A stretch of 64,000 nucleotides of DNA from an uncultured Tenacibaculum sp. (GCA_947497895.1 CANMIL010000010.1:1-64000), one strand, 5' to 3'. Positions 45,395 to 53,830 are shown, numbered from the stretch's first letter. The notes: generated from the letters alone by a model not told the origin. Translations and numbers: made by a program.

Positions 45395-46365
45395 CAAAAG
45401 ATAAAAATAAATTGATTCCATATATTTTTCCTGTTGGGGAAAAATGTATGGTTTCTTCTTTGAGTGCTAGCAGACTGGAAAAGCAACTTTCTTATTTTTA
45501 TCCAAGGCAACATTTGTCTTATGTTTTTGAATTTCGCTTATCAGACAAAAATGACCAAGTAGATTTAGCTATAGCCTTTGATCAAGATAAAGATATTGAG
45601 TTTTTAAAAAAACAATTTCCTGAGCTTTATAAGAGTACTGAAATTCAGCAATGGTTGGACGATTGTTTGAAGCTTAAAACGAACAATTCTGGCATTAAAA
45701 GTTTTTGGCTAGAAATTGACCTCGATGGGTGCGAAACCAATAATCTTCCTAGCTTATTCATTAGTCTTAAATCGAATGCTACAAAAACTAACGAACTCAA
45801 AAGATTAGTAGAAGTTTTGAGTTTTGAAAATTCAGATCAAACGAATTCAAAATTACTAGAAACTTGCAAAAATTCATTGGATGATAACCAATATATTGAA
45901 CATATTGGGGTAATGCACTCTAGAAACAATAATAAAACTACAAGATTATATATTCGAGGGTTTAATAAATCCTCTCTTCTGTCATACTTAAAAAAAATTC
46001 AATGGACTGGTAATATTGAACTTTTAAATAAACATTTAGAAAAACATCATTCTATTGAATATATAAGCGTAGCTCTAGAATTTACGGATGTTTGGAAATC
46101 TACCATTGGAATCGAACTACACCTAAAAAAAGAAACTCAACATTCTAATTTAATACTTTCTAGTTTTGTGAAAAGAGGTATAGTATCTAGTACAACTTCG
46201 AATACTGTAGAAGAAATTCTCACACCTTCTAAAATCTCGACAGAAAACTGTAATTATAGACGAAGTTTGAGTCATTTTAAATTCACTATAAAAAACAACG
46301 AAGAGCCTGAATACAAAGTATACATACAACTTATTCCTAGTTATACTGGTTTGTTTGGGTTTTAG
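45388..46365 (+). CDS. Unrecognised protein, last gene of the FHA/kinase cluster
   Basis: Up to 325 residues. The start is a TTG at 45388 overlapping the previous stop; a TTG at 45412 or ATG at 45448 are alternatives. Soluble, with alternating alpha/beta character: FWLEIDLDGCE, LPSLFISLKS, YIEHIGVMHSRNNNKTTRLYIRGF and a terminal HFKFTIKNNEEPEYKVYIQLIP. These blocks look like a conserved uncharacterised family, but I cannot name it. Its tight overlap with the helical protein suggests they form a pair. No terminator follows on the plus strand before the tRNA on the other strand. Confidence 0.72.
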   Translation: MVTKDKNKLIPYIFPVGEKCMVSSLSASRLEKQLSYFYPRQHLSYVFEFRLSDKNDQVDLAIAFDQDKDIEFLKKQFPELYKSTEIQQWLDDCLKLKTNNSGIKSFWLEIDLDGCETNNLPSLFISLKSNATKTNELKRLVEVLSFENSDQTNSKLLETCKNSLDDNQYIEHIGVMHSRNNNKTTRLYIRGFNKSSLLSYLKKIQWTGNIELLNKHLEKHHSIEYISVALEFTDVWKSTIGIELHLKKETQHSNLILSSFVKRGIVSSTTSNTVEEILTPSKISTENCNYRRSLSHFKFTIKNNEEPEYKVYIQLIPSYTGLFGF

Positions 46366-46390
46366 TTTCCTAAACAAAATTCTTTACTAA

Positions 46391-46423
46391 AAATAAAAAA
46401 AAGCTTCACTAAATGTGAAGCTT
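46391..46423 (-). terminator. Terminator of the tRNA-Met transcript
   Basis: 9-bp stem AAGCTTCAC/GTGAAGCTT with loop TAAAT, followed on the minus strand by a T-rich run. It lies 6 bp behind the tRNA. Confidence 0.8.
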
Positions 46424-46428
46424 CCTAG

Positions 46429-46501
46429 TAGCGGGAACAGGACTCGAACCTGTGACCTTCGGGTTATGAGCCCGACGAGCTGCCTACTGCTCTATCCCGC
46501 G
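46429..46501 (-). tRNA. Initiator tRNA-fMet (anticodon CAT)
   Basis: 73 nt on the minus strand without an encoded CCA. The cloverleaf is complete: acceptor GCGGGA/TCCCGC, D arm GAGC/GCTC, anticodon stem TCGGG/CCCGA around loop CTCATAA, and T arm ACAGG-TTCGAGT-CCTGT. Two marks identify the initiator: the unpaired first position (C1 opposite U72) and the three consecutive G-C pairs in the anticodon stem. A promoter and terminator flank it, so it is a single-gene unit. Confidence 0.96.
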
Positions 46502-46512
46502 ATTTGCGGTTG

Positions 46513-46544
46513 CAAATATACAACTTTTTATCACATACTTCCAA
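46513..46544 (-). promoter_or_regulatory. Promoter of tRNA-fMet (TTG-N21-TATATTTG)
   Basis: Minus-strand TTG (46544-46542), 21 bp, then TATATTTG (46520-46513), 11 bp before the first base of the tRNA. Confidence 0.65.
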
Positions 46545-46660
46545 ATTTTTAAACCACTTTTTTATTTTTTTATACAAATTGTATAATTTTTTAATCCTTT
46601 TACGTTAATTTTCAACTTTATAACGACTCATTAAAATCTCAAACAAGCTTTAGCCTTTTT

Positions 46661-47512
46661 ATGAAATTTAGTTACTCTGGAGAAAATGATGCCATCTTCG
46701 ATTTAATAGATACAACAAATCTTAGTTATAGTTCGCCCAAGATGAGAGGTGATTGTTATAAAATCATTTGGGCCAAAAATGATGAAATACGTATTGGGGT
46801 AGATGGATACAGCGTTTTGCTCCAAAAAAATCAAATGTTGTTTTGTACACCTTTAAATCTTTTAGATTTTGATATTGAAAACAAAGAAGTGATTATCTAT
46901 TCGTTTAATAGAGAGTTTTATTGTATTCGAGATCATGATAACGAAGTTTCATGCAATGGTCTTTTATTTTTAGGATCATCCTCACCCGTTGTTGTTACTT
47001 TAAACGATAAAGAACAAAATAGCTTTAGTCTTCTTTATGAGTTTTTTCTAGAAGAATTTGAAACCGTCGATCATATTCAAGGAGAAATGCTCTTAGTCCT
47101 TTTAAAAAGGCTTCTGATTAAATCATTAAGAATAGCCAAGAAGACACTCCCAAATCCAGACATGCCTCAACCGAAATTGGATACAATTCGTAAGTTCAAC
47201 TTATTGGTTGAAATGCACTTTCGAGAAAAGCACAAAGTTTCAGAATATGCTGACCTCATGAGCTTAACTTCAAAATCTTTATCCAATTTATTTACGAGGT
47301 ATTATACAAAATCTCCTCTTAAGGTGATAAATGAACGTATTATTCTTGAAAGTAAACGATTATTATCCTTTTCGGACAAAAATATTAATGAGATTTCCTA
47401 TGAATTGGGTTTTGAAGAGGCTTCGCATTTTTCAAAGTTTTTTAAAACACACGTTGGAAAATCTCCAAACCAATTTAAAAAGTCAAATACAAGCGTTGAG
47501 GAGAATGTATAA
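46661..47512 (+). CDS. AraC-family regulator with conserved cysteines (paralogue A)
   Basis: 283 residues. The N-terminal 180 residues form a sensor domain without the usual His-rich cupin; it contains Cys62 (LFCTPLN), Cys88 and Cys98 in FNREFYCIRDHDNEVSCNG. The C-terminal AraC domain is HKVSEYADLMSLTSKSLSNLF and INEISYELGFEEASHFSKFF...GKSPNQFK. The segment around the cysteines is almost identical in the regulator at 52005, which is unusual for a sensor domain and suggests a functional site. Methionine sulfoxide reductase B follows directly, so redox control is plausible. Confidence 0.85.
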   Translation: MKFSYSGENDAIFDLIDTTNLSYSSPKMRGDCYKIIWAKNDEIRIGVDGYSVLLQKNQMLFCTPLNLLDFDIENKEVIIYSFNREFYCIRDHDNEVSCNGLLFLGSSSPVVVTLNDKEQNSFSLLYEFFLEEFETVDHIQGEMLLVLLKRLLIKSLRIAKKTLPNPDMPQPKLDTIRKFNLLVEMHFREKHKVSEYADLMSLTSKSLSNLFTRYYTKSPLKVINERIILESKRLLSFSDKNINEISYELGFEEASHFSKFFKTHVGKSPNQFKKSNTSVEENV

Positions 47513-47555
47513 AAAGCTGTGGAAAATAGTTATGTTATAAACTCTTCTTCCTCTG

Positions 47556-47563
47556 TATCTTTG
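47556..47563 (+). promoter_or_regulatory. -7 box TATCTTTG of msrB
   Basis: Exact TAnnTTTG, 24 bp before the ATG at 47588 and inside the N-terminal extension of the longer frame, which therefore is not translated from this promoter. Confidence 0.55.
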
Positions 47564-47587
47564 TATAACAAAAGAAAGGATAAAATA

Positions 47588-48049
47588 ATGAAAGACAAAA
47601 TACTAACCTGGAAAGATGTTATTAGTTTCACTGTAAACGGGAATCCTGCTCCTGATAGAAGAGTTGAGAAAACTGAAGCAGAATGGAAAGAACTCTTAAC
47701 ACCTGAACAATACCGAATTACTAGACAAAAAGGAACTGAACGTCCTCACTCTGGAGCTTTATGTAGTGCTTACGATGCAGGGAAGTATAACTGTGTATGT
47801 TGTAACACTCCTTTATTCGATTCTACAATTAAGTTCAATTCTGGTACTGGATGGCCAAGTTTTACCCAACCTATTCAAGAAAATGCCATCAAATATGAAA
47901 AAGATGTTTCTTTTGGTATGGTTAGAGTTGAAGTAATGTGTAATACTTGTGATGCGCACCTTGGACACATTTTTCCTGATGGACCAGAACCTAGTGGTTT
48001 GAGATATTGTATCAATTCTGAATCTATGACTCTTCAAAAAGAGGAGTAA
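47588..48049 (+). CDS. msrB: Peptide-methionine (R)-S-oxide reductase MsrB
   Basis: 153 residues from ATG 47588. It reduces methionine-R-sulfoxide in proteins. The catalytic Cys is in RYCINSES, and the zinc site is two CxxC pairs, CVCC and CNTC. Other conserved parts are TGWPSF and AHLGHIFPDGP. A longer frame reaching back to 47519 would start upstream of a good -7 box and is rejected. It is placed between an AraC regulator and a CPGC redoxin, at the start of the oxidative-damage island. Confidence 0.95.
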   Translation: MKDKILTWKDVISFTVNGNPAPDRRVEKTEAEWKELLTPEQYRITRQKGTERPHSGALCSAYDAGKYNCVCCNTPLFDSTIKFNSGTGWPSFTQPIQENAIKYEKDVSFGMVRVEVMCNTCDAHLGHIFPDGPEPSGLRYCINSESMTLQKEE

Positions 48050-48081
48050 AAATATTCCAATGATCTTTTTGAAATACTCTA

Positions 48082-48101
48082 GGCTATCATTACTGATAGC
48101 C
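48082..48101 (+). terminator. Short hairpin behind msrB
   Basis: 8-bp stem GGCTATCA/TGATAGCC with loop TTAC, 33 bp behind the msrB stop. There is no T run, so it may be an attenuator or processing site rather than a full terminator. Confidence 0.4.
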
Positions 48102-48138
48102 AGGGTTACTATTGTCTCAACTTAAAATTATTAGAAAA

Positions 48139-48624
48139 ATGAATCACACTGAAAATAAAGTTTTTAAAGCACCTGAATTCAATGTTAAACATTGGGTAGA
48201 TGCAAATGGAAATAAAACCAACGAAATAAAATTATCGGACTTCAAAGGTAAATTTAAAGTTTTATATTGCTTTCAAAGCTGGTGTCCAGGATGTCATAGC
48301 GCAGGGTTGCCAAACTTGCAAAAAATGGTAAATGCCCTCAAAGACAATGACAATGTAGCTTTCTTAGCTGTGCAAACCGTTTTTGAAGGTCATCATGCGA
48401 ATACCTATGAAAAAATGTTGGTAACTCAGAAAAAATACGACTTAAAAATACCATTTGGTCATGATGCTGGTGATGATGACAAATCTCGATCAAATATTAT
48501 GATTAATTATAGAACGGGAGGAACTCCTTGGTTTATTTTAATTGATCAAAACGACAATGTTGTTTTTGCTGATTTCCATTTAAATGTAGATGCAGCAATC
48601 GAGGTTTTAAAAACAGTAAAATAA
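48139..48624 (+). CDS. Thioredoxin-fold redoxin (TlpA/AhpC-like) with CPGC motif
   Basis: 161 residues from ATG 48139 (the frame also offers an upstream TTG at 48112). Cytosolic; no signal peptide. Motifs: LYCFQSWCPGCHSAGLP with the redox pair CPGC, and the cis-proline loop GGTPWFILID. A second CPGC redoxin lies at 58869 in the same island. It may recycle the Msr enzymes or reduce peroxides; the CPGC pair and lack of a membrane anchor separate it from cytochrome-c-maturation TlpA. Its stop overlaps the start of the next gene. Confidence 0.85.
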   Translation: MNHTENKVFKAPEFNVKHWVDANGNKTNEIKLSDFKGKFKVLYCFQSWCPGCHSAGLPNLQKMVNALKDNDNVAFLAVQTVFEGHHANTYEKMLVTQKKYDLKIPFGHDAGDDDKSRSNIMINYRTGGTPWFILIDQNDNVVFADFHLNVDAAIEVLKTVK

Positions 48625-49157
48625 TGATTAGAAACATTCCTGAAATTAAACTTTATGGCGCCTCCGGGTGCCATAAAACAAATTATTACAAACTCGTTTT
48701 GGATGATATTGGGTTGCCTTATCAATTTTTAGACGTTGAAACAAATGAAGAGCATGCCGAAGAGCTAAGAAATTTATATACCAACCGAAAATTAAACTTT
48801 CCAACGATAACAATTGGAAGTAAAAAATTAAGGAATCCTTATAAAGAAGAACTAATTAAATGGATGCATAAATTAATACCAAGTATGTTACAAATTAAAC
48901 ACGATACAGAAAACAAGAAGTTTAGTCTAGATATTAATGGTGAAGAAGCCAAAGTTGAATATGTTTGGAAAAATGACAAAATGTATTTGGTTCATTCTGA
49001 GGTCCCATACAACCTTAGAGGTAAAGGAATTGGGAAAGAACTTGTTTTGAAAACCTTCGAAAAACTTCATGAAGAAGGTCATAAAGCTGTTGCTATTTGT
49101 TCTTATATAAAACTTGTAAAGAATAGAGATGAATACTGGAAGACTATCATTGAATAA
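48624..49157 (+). CDS. Glutaredoxin-like - GNAT acetyltransferase fusion
   Basis: 177 residues. Residues 5-82 are a glutaredoxin fold: IKLYGASGCHKTNYYKLVLDDIG, with one Cys (Cys16, CHKT in place of CPYC), and FPTITIGSKKLRNP with the cis-Pro. Residues about 92-170 are a compact GNAT of the Acetyltransf_CG type: VWKNDKMYLVHSEVPYNLRGKGIGKELVLKTFEKLHEEGHKAVAICSYI. Both halves occur as separate proteins elsewhere; the fusion may couple thiol redox state to acetylation. ATG overlaps the redoxin stop, so both are co-translated. Confidence 0.83.
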   Translation: MIRNIPEIKLYGASGCHKTNYYKLVLDDIGLPYQFLDVETNEEHAEELRNLYTNRKLNFPTITIGSKKLRNPYKEELIKWMHKLIPSMLQIKHDTENKKFSLDINGEEAKVEYVWKNDKMYLVHSEVPYNLRGKGIGKELVLKTFEKLHEEGHKAVAICSYIKLVKNRDEYWKTIIE

Positions 49158-49346
49158 CATGGTCTCAAGGGCATGTAAGCACTTTCCTAGTATTTTCTAA
49201 CTTACATTAATCATACTTTTTTCAATTATTAATCAACGATCAACTTTCCTTGAAAAAAGTACCATATTTCCAGCATTCTATAAGTTAATTTTGAATGTGG
49301 GGAAGTAAAAAAACACACTTCTAGATTTAACATCAAACTCAAGTAG

Positions 49347-49370
49347 CCGTCGGATAATTTTATCCGACGG
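49347..49370 (+). terminator. Terminator in the 451-bp gap before the beta-propeller gene
   Basis: Perfect 11-bp stem CCGTCGGATAA/TTATCCGACGG with a minimal loop, then TTTCTC. It lies 190 bp behind the Grx-GNAT gene. I see no gene in the remainder of 49158-49608. Confidence 0.65.
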
Positions 49371-49608
49371 TTTCTCAAAGTTCATTTACGTACTCAGAAA
49401 TATATTTCACTAACGCTACTACTAATTACGCAGCATTGGATTGTTTTTGCTATTAGCACCCTGAAACAATATCCAATGAAAATAACATGACTTTAATTAT
49501 ATGAGAAATCTAAAAAGAATGAGGCTACAACAACATCTTATTCCCTAGGAAGCTCAAATAATCTCGTCATAGGAAGTTTAAGAGAATTAACTAAATCCAA
49601 TCATAATA

Positions 49609-50943
49609 ATGAAAAATAAGTATACTGTTTTTACTTATGTAAAAACTAAAACCATTTTATTGCTTTTACTGATAACTACTAGCTATAGTTTCGGTCAGAA
49701 AAAGGCTAAAACTATGAAAAAGGCAAATTACATTTATGTTGCTACAAACGATAAACACGAAAACTCAGTAATTGCCTTTAAACACACAAAAAATAAAATT
49801 GAAGAAATAGGAGAATTCGGAACGCAAGGAAAAGGAACTGGAAACATTGAAATATTTGACTGGGGTTATGATACAACTCATCCGCTTAAAGACGGAATAG
49901 ATCCGCTGATTTCAGCTTATAGTGTTTATAAAACAAATGACAATAAATTCCTATTGATTGTAAACCCTGGAGATGGCTCCTTAACTTCATTTAAAATTCA
50001 AGAAAATGGTAAATTATCTTTTGCTAGTAATGTTAAAGCAGGAGAAATTCACCCATTAAGTATTGCAGTTCATGACAATATGGTTTATGTAGCGAGTACT
50101 GGAAGTACAGCTCCACCAACACCTCCATTTACGGGAAATCTAAAAGGTTTCTTTATTGGTAAAGATGGTAAACTTAGCGCTATTGAAAATTCTATGCGAG
50201 ATTTAAAAGCTCGGCCTTCATGTACAATGTTTACTTCTGACGGGAAGTTTTTAGCTGTAAATGAATTGGTAACTGGCTTAACAAAAGTTTATGCTGTTGA
50301 TAAAAAAACTGGGCAATTATCAAAAGATCCTGTTTCAAAAGCACAATCACCAAATAATGGAACAAATGGAAGATGGTTAGCTATTCCAGTTGGCTTTGAC
50401 ATTGTCACTTTTAACGATTACTATGTTTTATATGCTGCCGAAGCACGTTTCCTTAATAACAAAGGAATGTTAAGAGAAGAGGCGAATGTTGTACCTCAAT
50501 CTCCTAAGTACTCTTGGCAAACAGGTTCTACTACAGCTTATAAAATTGATAAGAACGGTATAATCTCAGTTTTATCTCCTGATGTTTTAACTGGTACAAA
50601 CGCGGAAGGTGGAGAAATAGCAAATTGTTGGATTGAGGTAAGTCCTGATAAAAAACATCTTTGGGCTGCCAATGCACTTTCCAGTTCTTATAGCTTATAT
50701 AACATTGATAATTCAGGAGCGATTAAACTAGATAAAAGAGCTGCTTTTAAAGTGACAGATGAAGGTCTATTCTTTGGAGATTTAATTCATAGTACCGATG
50801 GAAAGTACCTATATCAGTTAATTGGAAATCAAGGAGCCATTTATGTTTTCAAAATTCTTCCTAATGGAAACTTAAAACCAATGATGATGCACAACGAACC
50901 ATTATTGCCAAAAACAGGATCCTTTGGAATCATAGCCAACTAA
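49609..50943 (+). CDS. Secreted beta-propeller protein (lactonase-like)
   Basis: 444 residues. A hydrophobic signal segment (about 13-29, ending YSFGQ) is followed by repeats of the 7-bladed lactonase type: KKANYIYVATNDKHENSVIAF, NKFLLIVNPGDGSLTSFKI, GKFLAVNELVTGLTKVYAVD and GKYLYQLIGNQGAIYVFKI. It resembles 6-phosphogluconolactonase YbhE and YVTN proteins, but periplasmic export makes a sugar-phosphate substrate unlikely. It heads a group with two haem-binding proteins. Confidence 0.8.
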   Translation: MKNKYTVFTYVKTKTILLLLLITTSYSFGQKKAKTMKKANYIYVATNDKHENSVIAFKHTKNKIEEIGEFGTQGKGTGNIEIFDWGYDTTHPLKDGIDPLISAYSVYKTNDNKFLLIVNPGDGSLTSFKIQENGKLSFASNVKAGEIHPLSIAVHDNMVYVASTGSTAPPTPPFTGNLKGFFIGKDGKLSAIENSMRDLKARPSCTMFTSDGKFLAVNELVTGLTKVYAVDKKTGQLSKDPVSKAQSPNNGTNGRWLAIPVGFDIVTFNDYYVLYAAEARFLNNKGMLREEANVVPQSPKYSWQTGSTTAYKIDKNGIISVLSPDVLTGTNAEGGEIANCWIEVSPDKKHLWAANALSSSYSLYNIDNSGAIKLDKRAAFKVTDEGLFFGDLIHSTDGKYLYQLIGNQGAIYVFKILPNGNLKPMMMHNEPLLPKTGSFGIIAN

Positions 50944-50971
50944 TAAATCAATCAATTTAACTAATCCCAAA

Positions 50972-51433
50972 ATGACAAAGCAGATTAATATCGTTAGGAA
51001 AAAGTTCATTATATCGTTTGTAATACTTTTAATAGGAATTCAATTTTACCGCCCTAACAAGCCAATATATAAGAAACTCACACCTAACGATATTATTTAT
51101 TCCAATAAACCATCTGATCAAATAGCCACTTTAATCAAAACAGCTTGTTATGATTGTCATTCTAATCAAACACAAAAATATTGGTATTCCGAAATTGTTC
51201 CAGTTGCATGGTTAATCGATTATGATATTTCGGCAGGAAAACGAAAACTCAATTTTTCAGATTGGGAAACCTATTCTCGAGAGAAAAAAATTGAACTGGC
51301 GGGTGACATAATGTTCCAAATGTATGAAGGTAAAATGCCCTTACCCATTTACACTAAAATTCATGGTAATGCCAACTTATCAAAAAATAAACAAAACAAA
51401 TTAACCGAATGGATAAATTCATTAGTAGAATAA
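50972..51433 (+). CDS. Membrane-anchored haem-binding (CxxCH) protein 1
   Basis: 153 residues. One N-terminal transmembrane helix (about 11-25) precedes a Haem_bd-type domain with one CYDCH motif (IKTACYDCHSNQTQKYWY) and the family segment VPVAWLIDYDISAGKRKLNFSDW. It probably carries one covalently bound c-type haem on the periplasmic side. It overlaps the next, paralogous gene by 25 bp. Confidence 0.88.
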   Translation: MTKQINIVRKKFIISFVILLIGIQFYRPNKPIYKKLTPNDIIYSNKPSDQIATLIKTACYDCHSNQTQKYWYSEIVPVAWLIDYDISAGKRKLNFSDWETYSREKKIELAGDIMFQMYEGKMPLPIYTKIHGNANLSKNKQNKLTEWINSLVE

Positions 51434-51879
51434 AAAACTTCCTTTTAATTCTTTTTATAAGCTTTCTACTAATTCAACTCTATCGTCCTTTCTCTTTAAA
51501 TAAAAGCAAGGATAACCCCTATGTGTTTTTTGAAGAGATAAGAGCTCCTGAAAAGGTAAAAAAACTAATTAAAAACAGTTGCTTCGATTGCCATTCAAAT
51601 TATACGGATTATGCTTGGTTCGATTATATAGCTCCTATTTCATGGAAAGTGAACAGCAATATTAAAAAAGGGAAAACAACGGTAAACTTTTCAGAATGGA
51701 AAAACTACGAAGAGTGGCGTAAACTATCAACTTTATCTGCTAGTACTTTCAATATAAAAAATCAGAGTATGCCTCCTAAAAATTATCTTTTAGCACGTCC
51801 TTCCAAAAAAATCACAATTGAAGAAAGAAAGTACCTTATCAACTGGTTCGAAAACATTAGTAGAACCACATTGAAATAA
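51409..51879 (+). CDS. Membrane-anchored haem-binding (CxxCH) protein 2
   Basis: 156 residues, paralogue of the preceding gene: N-terminal helix (about 10-25), then IKNSCFDCHSNYTDYAWFDYIAPISWKVN, KKGKTTVNFSEWKNYEEW and MPPKNYLLARPSKKITIEER. The 25-bp overlap indicates coupled translation. Pairs of such proteins often accompany cytochrome P460 genes, and one follows at 53910. Electron transfer partners are unknown. Confidence 0.88.
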   Translation: MDKFISRIKNFLLILFISFLLIQLYRPFSLNKSKDNPYVFFEEIRAPEKVKKLIKNSCFDCHSNYTDYAWFDYIAPISWKVNSNIKKGKTTVNFSEWKNYEEWRKLSTLSASTFNIKNQSMPPKNYLLARPSKKITIEERKYLINWFENISRTTLK

Positions 51880-52004
51880 GATTTTACTTATACTTTTTTA
51901 GTATACATAATCCCAAAAAACAAAATACCTCAACACAACCACCTCATTTAAAATCAACTAATTTTAGTACCTTTAAATGTACGTTTCCCTCAACATGAAA
52001 TCAT

Positions 52005-52850
52005 ATGAACTTTAAATACCAAAAAATCTCCAATCAGAGTAAGTTTATCATTACCGATTTTAGTGATTTTTCATACAGAAACTTTATCAAAAGCAATGCT
52101 TACTTCAAAATTTTATGGATAAAAAACGATCGTTCTTCTATTACTATTGACGGGTACAAAATGAATCTTAACAAGGACTGTCTCCTCTTTTGCACTCCTG
52201 AAAATCAAATAGAACTGTACAAAAATGAAAACGAAGAAGTACTCGCTTTTATTTTTAATAGAGAGTTTTACTGCATTCGCGATCACGATAAAGAAGTTTC
52301 TTGTAACGGACTTCTATTTTATGGTTCTTCTTTACCTACTGAAATAAAGCTTTCTCAGCTAAAAATAGATTTATTCAACATGTATTATATCATGTTAGAA
52401 GAAGAATTTATGTTTAAAGATTCACTTCAAGGAGAAATGCTTAGAACAATATTGAAACAAATTCTAATTTTAGCAACCCGTTTGATTAAACAAAACTTAA
52501 ATATTACAGAAGAATCTCAAGAGAATGTCGACTTAATAAGAAGTTTTAATTTATTGGTTGAACAGCATTTTAAAACAAAACACAAAGTAAAAGAGTATGC
52601 TGAGATTTTAAACAAATCTCCCAAAACACTGACAAATGTATTTAACTCAAACAACTATAAAACTCCGAGTTCTATTATTACTGACAGAATTATTCTTGAA
52701 GCTCAAAGATTATTAGTTCATTCCGATAAAAATATCTCTGAAATTGCCTTTGAATTGGGGTTTACAAGCAATTCACACTTCTCTAAATTTATTAAGAAAC
52801 ATAAAGGAATGAGTCCTACTCATTTTAAGAATAATTTACTCACTAATTAA
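52005..52850 (+). CDS. AraC-family regulator with conserved cysteines (paralogue B)
   Basis: 281 residues, paralogue of the protein at 46661. The block FNREFYCIRDHDKEVSCNG (Cys90, Cys100) and the LFCTPEN segment (Cys63) are shared. The C-terminal helix-turn-helix pair is HKVKEYAEILNKSPKTLTNVF and ISEIAFELGFTSNSHFSKFI...GMSPTHFK. Upstream is TACCTTTAAA preceded by AATCAACT; the same two elements occur before the P460 gene at 53910. A redox or thiol signal is a reasonable guess. Confidence 0.85.
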   Translation: MNFKYQKISNQSKFIITDFSDFSYRNFIKSNAYFKILWIKNDRSSITIDGYKMNLNKDCLLFCTPENQIELYKNENEEVLAFIFNREFYCIRDHDKEVSCNGLLFYGSSLPTEIKLSQLKIDLFNMYYIMLEEEFMFKDSLQGEMLRTILKQILILATRLIKQNLNITEESQENVDLIRSFNLLVEQHFKTKHKVKEYAEILNKSPKTLTNVFNSNNYKTPSSIITDRIILEAQRLLVHSDKNISEIAFELGFTSNSHFSKFIKKHKGMSPTHFKNNLLTN

Positions 52851-52981
52851 AGTTAGACTACACCAATAATCGTATTGAAATTTTCGAATTCAATTTCTTT
52901 GAAAACAGCTAAAATCTACCTAACAGAAATATATACAACTATTTAGGAAAATTATCCATTTCCTTGCAGACCTTGTTCCCA

Positions 52982-52989
52982 TAAATTTG
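52982..52989 (+). promoter_or_regulatory. -7 box TAAATTTG before the third AraC gene
   Basis: Exact TAnnTTTG, 22 bp upstream of the ATG at 53012. The spacing to the nearest TTG upstream is short (15 bp). Confidence 0.4.
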
Positions 52990-53011
52990 CTATGAAACGC
53001 AAACCGAACAT

Positions 53012-53830
53012 ATGATATTGATTCAAAATATTGAATATCAAGAAATAGTTACAAAATCAACAACACAAATAGAAAACGGAACCGATTATCAAATATTATG
53101 GAATAAACACACTATTGAAAACTGTTGGTTTAACTATAAACAAATTAAAATCCCTTCAAATACATTAATAGCCTTAAACCCTAACGATGTATTTCATTTA
53201 CCTGATGGTGCGCAAAAGTTATATCAAATTTCTTTTAGCCAACCGAAAGAAGAGTCGATTAAAAGTTTTTTTAATACCGCCTTTTGTAACCAACTTAATG
53301 AATTCAATAGTCTCTTTAAAATTAAAAACAAAGAGATTGTTAACGAAATAGATCATATAACAAGGCAAATCAAATTATCATTTTTCAATGCGAAAAACAC
53401 ACCTTATTTCAAGACTCATTACTTATTAAACTTGGTAATATGTCTTTTACATGCTAAGTTTTTAGATACTATTGATTTCAAAGTTACTCAGTTTAAAAAA
53501 CTGTTTTCTCTTGAAGAAAAAGAAACTCATTTCGTAAAATATTATGGTGAAGGATTAAATACTCCTCCAAAAGAACTATTGAGACAATTTACAAAAAAGG
53601 GATACAATAAACCGAGTACTATCATCAACAACTTTATCATTTTGGAAGCTCAAAAAAAACTCATGAGTTCTTCTTTGAGTGTAAAGGAAATAGGTTTTGA
53701 ATTAGGGTTTGACGACCCCGCTTATTTTTCTCGTTTTTTCAAAAAACACACAGGAATTTCTGCTTTGGAATTCAAGAAAAATTACGAACAACTTTTAGCA
53801 AAGTCAAACAACGAATCCATTGGAAAATAG
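53012..53830 (+). CDS. AraC-family regulator (third, diverged)
   Basis: 272 residues with a C-terminal AraC domain: NTPPKELLRQFTKKGYNKP and SVKEIGFELGFDDPAYFSRFFKKHTGISALEFK. The first helix-turn-helix is shorter and diverged. The N-terminal region lacks the conserved Cys block of the two earlier regulators and shows no family I can name. It lies 161 bp behind paralogue B and 79 bp before the P460 gene, which it may control. Confidence 0.82.
   Translation: MILIQNIEYQEIVTKSTTQIENGTDYQILWNKHTIENCWFNYKQIKIPSNTLIALNPNDVFHLPDGAQKLYQISFSQPKEESIKSFFNTAFCNQLNEFNSLFKIKNKEIVNEIDHITRQIKLSFFNAKNTPYFKTHYLLNLVICLLHAKFLDTIDFKVTQFKKLFSLEEKETHFVKYYGEGLNTPPKELLRQFTKKGYNKPSTIINNFIILEAQKKLMSSSLSVKEIGFELGFDDPAYFSRFFKKHTGISALEFKKNYEQLLAKSNNESIGK

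Noticed and set aside
39885..46365. TOMM (thiazole/oxazole-modified peptide) biosynthesis cluster
   Set aside because: Only the kinase/cyclase-type fusion fits; no cyclodehydratase, dehydrogenase or precursor peptide is recognisable in or around the cluster.
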